Both the position numbers and the translations under genes were made by a program. The notes under the pieces were generated by a model that made no database searches, had not been told where the DNA came from, and worked only from the letters and a program-made list of their open reading frames with translations. This document shows positions 20,848-32,215 of a stretch of DNA of 64,000 nt, piece after piece (position 1 is the stretch's first letter; each line of letters starts with the position of its first letter). The stretch is taken from positions 5,478,501-5,542,500 of the forward strand of contig JANTQA010000012.1 of NCBI GenBank assembly GCA_027625915.1, read 5' to 3'. Origin of the DNA: Anaeramoeba flamelloides. Its lineage: Eukaryota; Metamonada; Anaeramoebidae.

Positions 20848-21246
20848 TTTCTTAAATTAAATATTTAAATTTAATTTGAAAGGGGGGTATTTAATTTTGT
20901 TAAGATTTTAATTTGAATTGATTAATTGAAAAAAAAAAAAAAAAAAAAATAGAAAAAGAACTTTAAAATTACTCTTTTCTAGGAATAATAAGAAAAATTT
21001 GCTTTAGAGATCAAAAATCTATTAGGAATTTTAAAAATTATATATAAAAAAAAAAATAAACTGAGATACTGAAGTGATTTTTTTATTTTTTTTTTATTCT
21101 AAGAAACTTTTTATAATGGTTTAGTGTTTATCAGAGAAATTCCAAAAAATTAAAAAGGTATTGTACACAAGATTGAAAAGGTAGAAATTTTTTCAAGTAA
21201 TTTTAAAAATCAATAGTATTTCCAACATAGTCGGACTTTTTCAATA

Positions 21247-21655
21247 CAGCTGTTCCAAGGCTACAGTAAATTTTTATGTGAATCAAATTTTGATGCTGAT
21301 ATAAATTTTTAAATCTAAGGATATGAGGATAAGAAAGCTCATATTGAAAAAAAAATTTCACTGATGAACTTATTTGAAAGATTTTTTTGTGATAAGATCA
21401 AAAATATTTTCGGTATTTCAAGAGAAACTTTTAAGTGGCATCTCAACAGATTTTCCAGGTTTGAAGCAATTTAGGGATCTGAAAATTAATTTTTCTTGTA
21501 TCAGAAAAAATTCTTGAATATCAGCTCATTTAGGAATTTTTTTTTTCAATATGAGCTTTATTATTCTCCTATTCAACTTTTAAAAAATCTATATCAGCAT
21601 CAAAATTTGTTTCATATAAAAATTCACGGTAGCCTTGGAAAGACTGTATCTATAT
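21247..21655. mobile_element. Foldback element with about 115 bp arms
   Basis: The left arm (about 21247-21365) contains CCAAGGCTACAGT, TTTTGATGCTGATATA and AAGCTCATATTGAAAAAAAA. The right arm (about 21532-21655) carries the complements of all three in reverse order. The roughly 165 bp middle is unpaired. No coding capacity is visible and I saw no second copy in the window. Confidence 0.6.
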
Positions 21656-23259
21656 TTCAAATAATAAAATTGTTTTTTCCAAGTTCTATTCGTAAATTGA
21701 TAATAAAAAAATTAAAAGAATTACTAAAAAATATTGAGTAAGTGTAATATTGTGTTTATTTTAAAAGATTTTTATTAAAATATTTGAGAAAAAATGAAAA
21801 AAGAAAATATACACTTTTTATAGAGAAAATTTGGTTAAAATAAAATAACTTTAAAAAAACAGATAAATACGATTTTGTCAATAATAAAAGATTGTTATAA
21901 TTGGTTCATTTTATTCAACTGATTGTTGCAATTAAATATACTTGGAAAATATTTTTTGATCAAAATGAACATAATAATCTTCCATTTTCACCATTAATAA
22001 AGATGAGGTAAACGTGGAGATAATATTATAATAACAGAAAAAATAAATTATTTTGTAGAATAATTTAATGTGAAACAAAAAAATTGAATATTAAATTAAT
22101 TTAATTAAAATTAGGTTGAATAAAAATATTTTATAATAAAATTTGAACCGTTTTTTGGGAAATAATTTTTACCCAAATTTTGAATTTTTTCACCTTTTTT
22201 TATGTTTTTAGTTTGTTTAGAATTTTATTAGTATCTATTTTATCAATATCTTATCTTTTATTTAGAAAATAATAAATGATTTAATTACTAAGAATTTAAA
22301 AAAAAAAGTAAATTAAATTGCTACTGAAAATTTACAAAAATTAAAGTAGTAGAAATTATTTAAAAATAGGTTGAGTTTGTTTGTTGAATTTTAACAATAT
22401 TGTAACTATTAGAGAGGGGATTTTGAAGTTGTTAAATACAATATTTCCCATTCAGAAAGTTAAAAAATAAGGTATTTAGTCGTATTTCAAACAAAATTTA
22501 GTTTTCTATAAGAAATTGAAATAAAGTTTCTGTATAAAAAAATAATAAATGGAAATTTCATTTCACTCAAGGGTCTCAGTCAAAAATGAAAAATATACCT
22601 TTTTTTAATAACAACCAAACTACACTTTTTTAGAAATAAGAGAAATTATAAACTTCATATTAGAGTTGATATTCATAAACGAAATACCTGAGCATACACC
22701 AAATTTCCCAAAAAAAAAAAAAAAAAAAAAAATTAAATGTTAAAAAAAATTTGTGCCCTCATTCCATTGTTATGTCGAATCTAAAATTTCTCAATTTCTT
22801 TAGGATATTAAAAATGTTGGCAAGAAATCATTTGTTTTAATATTATATGTATTATTTTTAAACGAAATAACAAAGGATAACTTTTTTGCCAATTAATTTG
22901 GAATTTCAAAGGATATTTTTTCATATTAACTTTAGAAAAAAAATTAAAAGGAAAAAAAGAAAAAGTAAAAAGTAAAAAACAAAAAAAAAATGATTAAATT
23001 AGAAAGAAAAGATAAAAAAAATTAGAAATTAGAAAAAATGATTCTGGTATTAAAAATTAAAAGTCATTTATAGAACAATAATTTTTTAAAATCAAAGAAT
23101 ATATTTTATTTCTTCATAAAAATAGTTTCATTTTACTGAAAAAAAGTTTAAAATAAAAACATCAGAATAAATAAAAAATGAAATATTTACAAAAATTATT
23201 TGAAAAATGTTTAAAGTTAATGGAATTGTGATAAATTAGTGCAACTATGATAAAATCGA

Positions 23260-23675
23260 TTAATATTTGAGATCTTTTTTCTTCTTGGTATGTTGGTTCA
23301 TCATGCTCCGGAAATATTCTATATTAAGATAATGGGTTTCTTTAATTTTTTTTTCCGATATTTGATCTCTATCTTCATTTATCAACAATTCTAATATCTA
23401 AATATTTGGTTTTTTTGGTGTTTTTTTCTATTTTTTTATTGATTTAACCCCTTATTTTATACCCCCAAATGAGACAATTGAGTTCATAAAGTTTTTTTTT
23501 CTTGAGTACAAGATTGTTTTTTTGAATTTACTCTTTTTATCATATAGAAGTGTATCTATTTAAATAATTTGAAAGATGTATCACTTTGAATAAAATTGTT
23601 GATTAATTTCTCGTTTTTGTGGTAGATTGTATCCCCCAAAAGTTATACCAACATTTAGTAATTTAAAATTATCTT
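23260..23675 (-). CDS. 3' end of an unrecognised multi-exon gene
   Basis: Three short exons with compatible phases: 23675-23585, 23500-23463 and 23390-23260, separated by introns of 84 and 72 bp (donors GTGATA and GTATAA, all acceptors AG). Read together they end in NFMNSIVSFGELLINEDRDQ and, later, IKETHYLNIEYFRSMM, with a Lys-rich end and a TAA stop. The composition is protein-like and unlike the surrounding AT-rich DNA, but I do not recognise a family. Upstream on the same strand, at about 23770-23880 and 24010-24150, there are further coding-like stretches (for example LEPILELHTMIKG) that I could not join in frame. It may be a real gene with very short exons or a decaying one. Confidence 0.35.
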
Positions 23676-24439
23676 CTAAATTTCCAATTTTCTTTCTTTT
23701 TTTTGTGGGTGTTTAATACTTTTCTTATTGATTTTTTTCATTGGTCTCTTTTTTTACCAGTTTAGAGTTTCTATTTCATCTATTTGCATATTTTTGATTT
23801 GAAACGAAAGTAAAGCGGTTTTTGTTTTTTGTTGATTTATATTTTCCTTTTATCATCGTATGTAGTTCTAGTATTGGTTCTAGTTTCACTTCTGAGAATG
23901 TACACCAATTGTGTTTTTATATTTTATTTTTTTTTATGAATTTTTTATTCAATCAGAATTAATATTTTTTTGTATCTTGAACTGTCAGAATAAAAATGGT
24001 TAATCCATAGAATACTTGATATAACTGTATTGCTTTGCAGTGTTGAATTATGGTGTAATTTGAAAATATTACATTTATATAATACGTTTTATAAATATCT
24101 AGAAAATTTATTGTTGGTTTTTCTAGATTTTTTATAATATATTCTTTCTTGTTGATACATTTACAACAGTATTTGATTTTATTTAATTTTGTTTATTTTT
24201 TTTTAATTTTTTGGTTGCTATTTACCTTTCATCACTATTATTTAATAATTGGGTAAATATTAATTGAAAGATATTCGTCTATTTATTGCCCCGACTCTTA
24301 TTTCCTTGTTAGTATTCAAATATTTTTATTTCATGTTGGATAGCTTGGTTTTATCAGAAATTTTTTTTATTATTATTATTAGTTTTTTATGAATTATTAA
24401 TATTTCTAATCTCAGTAAATAAAATTAATAGACCTAAAG

Positions 24440-24840
24440 GTGATTCATGAACTCTAAATATGATAGAAATTTAACAAAATTTTCGTTTGAAATTTAGACA
24501 ATCAAGCAAAAAAAATTTATTCTTTAAAAGTTTGAAAATAGTTGTGTTTTCTATATTTTAAATATTGAAAGAAAAAAATTTCAAAAAAAAATTCCCAATT
24601 TGAAAAAATTTTTTCAAAATTTGTTTGTCTTCAATCACAAGAATTTTTATCATCGTTTAAACTGTTTTTTGAATAAAACAATTGGTTTTGAATTTTGTGG
24701 GTAAAATTACCTAATTCAAAATATTGTCACGAATATTATCTTTGAAATATTCAAACCGTTATATTAAAATATAAAGATTTTCATAAGTAAAATTTATAAA
24801 TGTCTTGAAAATTCTAATAATTTAAATGGTTATTCTAAAT
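24440..24840. repeat. Repeat shared with 49740-50060
   Basis: Both places share TTTATTCTTTAAAGTTTGAAAA-like sequence followed at the same spacing by TTTTGAATTTTGTGG, then TAAAATTAC. Similarity is moderate and the borders are unclear; no coding is recognisable. Confidence 0.35.
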
Positions 24841-26656
24841 ATAATACTCTTATTTTTTCATGTGCCTTATAAAATAATTTTTTGTTTCATAATAAGAATT
24901 ATACAAAAAAACATAATTTTTTATGAATGATTATTACAATAATCACTATCCGATGTGTTTTAATGATGAAAATGTTAATAAATGAAGTAAAAAATTTTTT
25001 ATATGGTAAAGAAGTTATGGTGATTTTAATAATTCACTTTTCATAAAAATTAGTATGAAAATAATCTCTGGTATAAAATGTTCTTTTCGGGTTTTCTTAA
25101 TAGATTGTAATTTTTTTGACACTCAAGATATACCACATAAATAAGTACAGAATTTATCAATAACATAGATAAACATGATTGAATTGTGTCCTGGAAACTG
25201 ATATCTTCATTAAGTAAATTTGTTGGTTTGTAACAAGATGAATAGAAAAGAAATTAAGTTTTTTAAAAATTAATAAAATAAAAAGAAAAATATAAGTATT
25301 AAATCTATAAACTTCAACTAAATATCATCAGTTATTTTTTTTTTTCCATATTGGATTTTTTTTTGATGATAAGAGTGTTTTCAAAACTATTGGTTATTAT
25401 CTCTTCAAAAAAATATCTCCAAGTTGAATTTAAGAAACATCTATTGTCACATTCTTTTAAAAATTTTTACCCGAAATAAACACATTTTTTTTTGAGTAAA
25501 GACTTTTAAAATTCGTAGTGTTATTGTTAGCAATAAATGCCAGACCCTCAAGATTTTTCAGAGCTGGGATGTTGATTGTATATGGGTAAACTCTATTAAC
25601 ACTGATGAAATGAGAATTGAAGTCATACTTTTGTCTAACTTTTTTTTTTCAATTTTATTTTTTCGTACTAGTGTAATTAACAGTAGATTTAATTTAATTT
25701 TCAAAGAATTAATATAAAACAATTAAAAACTGGGGATAAGGTTTTTGAGAAAACAAACTGATAAATTAGCACTTTGTTTTGTATTGAAAATTTAGTGTTA
25801 TCCAAAAAAAATTAAATCATCCCCATCAATAATAAGAATCTAATTTTAATTGATCTTGAATATTGAACTTTTTGGAAAAAAAATCAAACCATAAGACTAC
25901 TTCTTGAATAGAATTTTTTTTAAAAAAAAAAAATAATCCAATCTTACTTTAATCAATTATACAAAACTATTCATAAGAATGCGAAAAGATTTTTGTTTCA
26001 AATTGCATTTTTAAAAATTTTGTTTACTCAGCTTTGTCTAAACTATAAAGAAAGTGTGTTTTTGGTTTACGTGTTAAGAATATATCTTAAATAGGTCAAT
26101 CATGAAACTGTTCTTTGAAAAGGAATTTTTTGAAAGCAAAGTTAAGTAAGGTGAAAAATGAACTTTCAAGTCAAAAAATCACAAGACTTTTACAAAGCTT
26201 TTCACTTTTACAAGGCATTTCCCCTTTTAAAAATTTTTGGAAAGAGTTTGTAAGGTTAGTAAATTGTCTGAACGCTTTTGAAAAGTTTGAAAGTAACAAA
26301 GCAAGCGAAAATCATTTCACATTTTTTTTTGAATTTATAAGTAAAGGATCATTTCTAGTGAAAACTGATATATTTTCTTCCGTTCGGATTCTCGTGAAAA
26401 TGGTTGGTATAAAGAAAAAGAAAGCATTGTGTGGAAGATTTAATTTTAAACAAATTAAAAAAATTTCAAAAAAAGTGAAAGATTAATGAAAAAATGTAAT
26501 TGCATAAAATTTTTTTTAATAAATGTATTCGAAATAGGTATATTGAATTAGGTTGGCTGTTTTAAGATCCTTTTGAAAACCATTTTTTTTTTTTTCACAG
26601 TTTTTGAAAATGACTGGCAGGCTAATGAAAAAATTCACAATGATTTAATTAATTCA

Positions 26657-27964
26657 TTAATTTTCAAAGCCACTTATTCTTGGTCTCTGCTCTTCAAAAA
26701 AATTATTTCTATTCTTGTATTGGAAATTTAGTTGTTTTAATTCTTCTGTTTGTCGTTGTTTAACAATTTTTTTTCTTTCTTGGGTGAGTGTGTTTTGAAG
26801 TTTGTTGTTGATCAATTGCAATTGCTTTTGAAGCCATGGTTCTGAAATTTTATGTTTTTCGGACCTTCTTTTGATAACAAGCTCGATGTTTTTAGTATAA
26901 CGAGCTGTCACGTCTACAACTTCTTCTGTTGAAAAGGCAAAAACATAGGTTAATTTCTTCTTCCAGCCTTGCTCATAGGTGAATGGGCGATCTGAAATAT
27001 TTTCACAGCAATCGAAATGGATCCACCGATTCAAAGACTCGATCCACACCTCCACCCACACGTGGTCTGTCATGTCGAGAATATAGCGCGTGTCATACCC
27101 CATGGCCCTCATGATGCCACAAAATGTGTTTGCCCATTCGCCACATCGCCCGCACTTTGTGTCGACGAGCTTTTCAACTGAATTGTATCTTGGAAAGCGC
27201 GTTATTTGGTTGCACAGGGAGCAACAGTAGCACTCAACCTTGCCCGCGCCATATTTTCTTTCGTCAAAGGTTGGCTGCCCATACCCGACCAGTTTTGTTG
27301 CACCCGAGCAAAAATTACACTCAGGTGACTTTGTCCATTTAAAAAATTTCTTTTTGAACCATCCCATGATCCTTTTCGCTTGCGAGTACTCTGGTGGGGT
27401 TTCTTCCTCGTTCTGCTCTTCTCCCCCAATTAGCAATTCCTCGAGGGGCAAGATGGTTAGGATCTTATTTTGAAGTGTTTGGCTTTCATACTGTCTGACA
27501 TGTTCCAAATAAGAGGTGATCCTTGAAAGCATCCTTTTTTGTTCTTGTGGGTTTTGGTTTTCAACAATTCCTATTTCCTTATTTATGAGGCTCTTTTGTG
27601 TTTCGGTATTGTTTTGGGTGTTTGTTTTTGTTTTTATTGTTGATTTGTTATTATTCATTTGTTGTTCACGTTTGTTCTGGTTTTGATTGGAGATGGTGTT
27701 TGTGGTTACCAATTCGATCTTTTGTTCTCTATTGTTCTTTTTGTTCTTTTCGTTGTCCACTAATAAAACTCTCTGGTTTTGTGTGAGGTTAAGAGAATTA
27801 ATTTTTTCTTCGTCTTGAAGGATTTTGCCCATTACAACCAAGTTTTGAGAAGACGGTTCAAGAAAAGTAAGTGAGAAAATGATGGCTTTTAAATCTTCAA
27901 CCGTTTCAAGATCAGAAAGATCAACAGAGTACTCATCGTTTTCAAATAAAATTTTAATGTTCAT
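26657..27964 (-). CDS. Peptide:N-glycanase (PNGase/NGLY1) with N-terminal ubiquitin-like domain
   Basis: 435 residues. PNGase removes N-glycans from misfolded glycoproteins delivered from the ER to the cytosol. Residues 1-72 read as a ubiquitin-like fold (MNIKILFENDEYSVDL ... LLVDN), then a Gln/Asn/Lys-rich linker (72-140). The transglutaminase-like core begins near 160. The zinc cysteines are C216/C219 (CNFC) and C248/C251 (CSLC). The catalytic triad is C274 in CGRCGEWAN, H301 in DHVWVEVW and D318 in WIHFDCCEN. The mammalian C-terminal PAW domain is absent, as in yeast Png1; the tail is Lys/Gln-rich and probably coiled-coil. The animal enzyme carries a PUB domain at its N-terminus rather than a ubiquitin-like one. 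The start is the ATG at 27964; the open frame runs seven codons further only through a non-ATG start. Mutating the triad would be expected to abolish activity, and all three residues are intact. Confidence 0.93.
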   Translation of the reverse strand: MNIKILFENDEYSVDLSDLETVEDLKAIIFSLTFLEPSSQNLVVMGKILQDEEKINSLNLTQNQRVLLVDNEKNKKNNREQKIELVTTNTISNQNQNKREQQMNNNKSTIKTKTNTQNNTETQKSLINKEIGIVENQNPQEQKRMLSRITSYLEHVRQYESQTLQNKILTILPLEELLIGGEEQNEEETPPEYSQAKRIMGWFKKKFFKWTKSPECNFCSGATKLVGYGQPTFDERKYGAGKVECYCCSLCNQITRFPRYNSVEKLVDTKCGRCGEWANTFCGIMRAMGYDTRYILDMTDHVWVEVWIESLNRWIHFDCCENISDRPFTYEQGWKKKLTYVFAFSTEEVVDVTARYTKNIELVIKRRSEKHKISEPWLQKQLQLINNKLQNTLTQERKKIVKQRQTEELKQLNFQYKNRNNFFEEQRPRISGFEN

Positions 27965-28619
27965 TCGACCTGGATTGGAAAACAAAAATAATTTAAGAAA
28001 AAATGAAGGTACTTGTTGATTGAAAAAATAGTTAAATTTTGGGAATTCTAAGTTAATTTTCTCTCCTCACACCTCAAGTCCATGTGAAATAGGGTAATTG
28101 AAAAGCTGATGACAAATTCATTAATAACTGGTTTTGTAATAATATTTAAGTTTGGGGTCCTTACTCTGAAAAATAATTTTACTCGAGTTAAAAAAAAAAT
28201 AGAGAGTTATGAAAAAAATACCGGACATAAAGATAATCCCTCAGAAGATTTTTGATAGAGAAAAAATGGAAAATTATTGAATAATTGCAAATTATTTAAA
28301 TCAAATCCCTTTTTTTTAAAGAATTAAACTTTTCAAATTATAACTTCCCCATTGATTAGAATAATGATGATTAATGAAATTAAACTTGTTCAAAACAATA
28401 ATCAATCGAAAAACACGAATAAAAATTATAATTTTCCAAAACATCAGCAAACCTCAATTAAACTTTGATTGATTTTCAAAAAAAGTAGATCTACTTATGC
28501 TTCCAAACAATAATTTGAGTATTCTAGAGACACCTTACTTTGATGAACTTTAGGTAGTTTTATCACGAGGTTTTTAAATAATTTGGCTATTTATAAAAAG
28601 GGTTTGATTTAAAATAAAC

Positions 28620-28960
28620 GAAATTACACATCAATTTTTCTAATATTCACAATTAAAAATCTTTTCCATGATTTTTTTCATTTCTGGTTATTTTTTTCAC
28701 TAGTATATTTGTAAATTTTATGAGTAGCAAATAGCCAATTAGTAACCAAACCAACAGAAGAACTTAAGAACCATCTCGAAAATCAGTAATCAAAAAAGAG
28801 TACATTTTAAGAAAAAAAGCAGCAAAGTGTGACACTCAATTTCCAAATTGATCAGTTGTCAATATTATTTTGAAAACAATTGTATCAGTTTCAAAATTTT
28901 CCTCTTTTTCATTTTTTGAGATCTCGAAGATCTTCGTAATGATTTTTTTCATTTCTTGAA
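28620..28960 (-). repeat. Partial copy of the 700 bp unclassified repeat
   Basis: Read on the minus strand it contains AATTTGGAAATTGAGTGTCA, then CTAATTGGCTATTTGCTACT and CATAAAA, in the same order as the copies at 33740-34400 and 44290-45020. Only about the second half is present. Confidence 0.5.
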
Positions 28961-29382
28961 TGAGTAATTTTTTCCTCAAGAATGTTTCAAAATCCTTATT
29001 TTATCATATATAAACAGTTACAAAATAAACATAAATCGAATTTAAATTGATTGTGTACTTCAAGAAAGAAATTTGTTATCAATTGAAGAAATGTAATACT
29101 TTGGAAATATTAAATAATACAAGGCAAATTTCTCAAAATGCGAATATTTGTGATGTGATTATTTTTCTCACAAAAAAATCGCATTGCATATAATCGTAAT
29201 TTTGTTATTCTACTAAAGATAAGAGTATTTTAAAAAAAAATATATTTTTTTTTTTATTTATTGAGAAAAAAGGATTAATTAAAGAAAATTTTTCAAATGA
29301 TAAAGAGAGGAAGAAAAATAATTAAAATAAATAATAAAAATAATAATATTATTTACATCGCATCGTATAAAACATATATACT

Positions 29383-29545
29383 GTCTTTGTGTTTTTCAAG
29401 GTTTGTAAGAATTGAAAAGAATCATTGGTTTTACTAAATTCTTTCGAATTCAGAAAAACAGCTCTAGGCTTTTTTTTCATTTTATAATAAAAGAAAAATG
29501 AAGCAAGTTTCTTTTTATTTTTTAAATTAAAAAAAACTAGGCACA
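29383..29545. repeat. Two-unit hairpin array
   Basis: A B-type palindrome (GTAAGAATTGAAAAGAATC ... TTACTAAATTCTTTCGAATTC) followed by an A-type unit that opens CTAGGCTTTTTTTTCATTTT and closes AAATTAAAAAAAACTAGG. The right flank CACATGATGAAACTTGG...CCTCAGAATT resembles the flanks of the 7740 hairpin and the 12945-13971 array. Confidence 0.6.
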
Positions 29546-30843
29546 TGATGAAACTTGGTGGTACATTTCCTCAGAATTCACATGAGGAGCAAAAATCAAG
29601 ATAAAAATTGTATCTAATATAAATAAAAAATCCACAACCTTTGGTTAATAATTGGTATTTCACTGTTATTAGTTTATTTTTTGTTTTTTGTTAATCATAA
29701 GAAGGCAAATCCCACAATATCTTTTTTAGTTTCAATTCACTCCTGGGTATAGAGTAAAACCACAGTAAAACACAAGAACCCCAAGTAAAAAAAATTGTTA
29801 ATCTTTCTGTTTTTCATCGGGTCAATGTTAAACCATCAAATGTCTGTTTAAAAACAATGTGAAAAGGAACTTGGAACAATCATTATTTTTAGAAGTTTTT
29901 TAAATTATTTTAGAAGTGAAAAAAAAAATTAAAAAATATTCTACGATATTTTTAAATTTTAAAAATATCAGGAACCTAGTTTCCCATTAAAGTATTATGT
30001 TAAATGTAATTGTAAAAACTAGTGTTTGCCTGATGTATAATTATTGGGCTGTCCCTATCTTTTCAAGTTGGTGTATAGTGAAAAATCAAAAAATATTTTT
30101 TTAAATAAAAGAATTAATTGATCAAATACGAAAAAAATTGGTTGTACTTTCAAAATTTTGGAGTTTTTCTCATTTTTTATTTTGTTTAAATAAAGAATTT
30201 TATTTTTGTGTTTATATCTTTTTAACCATAAAATGTTTTGTTTAAATAGAACTCAAATCTTTTATAATCATTTTATTTTAATAATTCAAAATACTACAAA
30301 AAAATAAAAAAAATAATAATAATAAAAAAGAAAAGAAGATTATTTTGATTTATTCGATTTAAAAATTTATGTAAACAAGGTGGTCTATATTTCTGAGTAT
30401 AGAATTATAATAACAAATTTCTGGAAGTACTTGTCGGTTCTAATAGAATAAAGTTATATTTTAGTTATGAAATGCGGATTCTTTTCTGTGTTTTTTTTTT
30501 CTATCTAGTTAGTTTGGGGGTTGATAATTTCAAGTTCTAATTCTTTTCGAAGATTTAAAATCTTTTTCATTTTGGTGTGTTTTTTTTTTTTTTAGGGTTT
30601 TTAAATCCCGATATAGTATATCTATTTGATATTATTGTTCAAAGGCTTTCCTTTCCGCGGTTTTGAAATAAGATCATTTGTGGTAATTATTTTTTCTTTT
30701 AATGGGGTTAGGATTTTATCTTTGGGATAATATTCCTATGAGTCTTTTCCTTCTTCTTTTTTGGTTACTTTTTGGTAATTTTTTCTGAGGGTTCGTTTTT
30801 GTTTTAATTTATTTTTGAATTGAATTTCCAGTCGGCATCTGTG

Positions 30844-30935
30844 CAAAAAGTGATGTCTATATATTTTAAGTTATTTTACTAAATTTGTTATTTTTCAAAA
30901 AACTATAAATATTAAGACATCACTTTTTACAAGGG
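30844..30935. repeat. Hairpin with AAAAAGTGATGTCT arms
   Basis: GCAAAAAGTGATGTCTATAT at the left and the complement ATTAAGACATCACTTTTTAC at the right, separated by about 50 AT-rich bases. The stem is roughly 25 bp. It lies at the edge of the decayed coding-like stretch 30430-30840 and could be one end of an element. Confidence 0.45.
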
Positions 30936-31122
30936 TGAATTGTTATAGAATAAAAAAAATAATTTTCTATAAGTGGAATTATCCAAATGGTTATTTTACT
31001 TAAAAAAATGTAAAATCATTTATTTTTTGTTAGTTTTTTCTGGTGGGTTTCTTTTAAAAGAATAAAATCCCTTTTATTTTTTGTTTTATTTTTTTTTTCT
31101 TTTTTTTTTCTGTTTTTTTTTT

Positions 31123-31260
31123 TTAAGGGGCGGCAATTGCTTGCATTCACATAAATAAGAACTCTGGAAAGTTGATTCTTATCTCAAAAAATATGTTTAT
31201 CGAGGTGCACACAAAACAATACTAAAAACAATCACCGACCCCTACTCATAATAAGTTTGT
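31123..31260 (+). ncRNA. Candidate structured RNA
   Basis: A GC-richer island. AGGGGCGG at 31123 can pair with CCGACCCCT near 31233 (8 bp with one bulged base), and inside it ATAAGAA pairs with TTCTTAT around a 13-base loop. A run of 12 T lies about 20 bases after the outer stem, as in an RNA polymerase III terminator. It is not a tRNA, 5S or U6, since I see no T-arm or ACAGAGA box. I cannot assign a family, and the strand is uncertain because the complement also carries a T-rich Sm-like stretch. Confidence 0.25.
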
Positions 31261-32215
31261 TTTTTTTTTTGTTGCCAGTCATATAACATCAGTTCTTTGT
31301 TTAATTTAATTATAAATATGTAAAGGTGTAAGTTGGGTTTTATCATTATTTATGATGTTTTAAAACATTATTGAAATAAAAAACATGAAAATAGAATAAC
31401 ATGGTTTCAAAATAATAAAAATTACTAGATTCTGAAAAAAAAAAAAATAGAATGATGTTATCAAAAATTAAGAAGGAATTCAAAATCTCTAATGGTCTAC
31501 TCTGAAAACAGAGGGGTGGTGAAAGAGAGAAAAAAAACACTAAAAACGCCAATATAACAATTAAAGGTGTTGTTAAAATTATTTATTAGTCTATTGTATT
31601 TTAAAAAGTAAAAAGAAAGTGGGAATTGGTTTTCATTTTATTTTAGAAAACTTGGTAAGAACACAGGTGGCATATCCTTTATAGTGGTAAATATCAAACA
31701 GCAGTTGTCAATTGTGAATTTTTACCAAGATAAAAAGAAGAGGGGAATAATAAAAGTGGGCCAATGTTAAATGGGGTGTAAAGAAAAAGATAATATAAAA
31801 TAAAATACAATAGAAATTATTAATAATAAAAAAATAAAAAAAAAATATTTAATTTTTTTTTAAATTTTATAAAAATGTGGTCGTGTTTTGTTGTGTTCAA
31901 AACTTTCGGTTGTCTGGTTAATTTTCAAAATATCGATTTTTATGTTTTTTCCAGTCACAATTCCAAAAATTTGCTTATTCTATCATCCAAAATCTAAAAA
32001 AAAATATTTTTTTCAGAACTTTTTAAATAATAGATCCTCATCCAAATCCAAAAAAAAAAAAAAGGGGGGTTCTCATTTTTATACAAGATCCCTGTATGGT
32101 TTAAAAATAAATAAAGAAATAAAAATAGATACCAAAGATTTTGAAATTGTTTGGAAACAATTTCATCTTTTTTTTTTATGTCCCAAGTCTCGAAAGTTTT
32201 GTTTGTTCCTGCATT

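Larger units (their letters stand above)
20848..26656. other. Large gap between aldolase and PNGase
   Basis: Both neighbours end here (aldolase +, PNGase -). It contains a foldback element (21247-21655), the likely last exons of an unrecognised minus-strand gene (23260-23675) with further coding-like scraps up to about 24150, and a repeat shared with 49740-50060 (24440-24840). Two long A or T runs lie at 20929-20949 and 22712-22731. The rest is AT-rich sequence in which I see nothing. Confidence 0.5.
27965..32215. other. Gap between PNGase and the checkpoint gene
   Basis: Both neighbours are on the minus strand. It contains a minus-strand copy of the 700 bp repeat (about 28620-28960), two hairpin-array units (29383-29545), a short hairpin (30844-30935) and a GC-richer, possibly structured stretch (31123-31260). 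At about 30430-30840 the minus strand reads like heavily decayed coding sequence (several in-frame stops, nothing recognisable). The rest is AT-rich sequence without visible features. Confidence 0.5.

Noticed and set aside
23870-24460. Reassigned stop codons (TAA/TAG as Gln) in minus-strand coding-like scraps
   Set aside because: All recognised genes end at TAA or TAG where the family ends, so the standard code applies; the scraps are better explained by decay or by undetected introns.
26115-26486. Open frame of 123 codons
   Set aside because: It begins at a non-ATG codon, shows no motif and may be chance. Its composition is slightly protein-like, so a short exon cannot be fully excluded.
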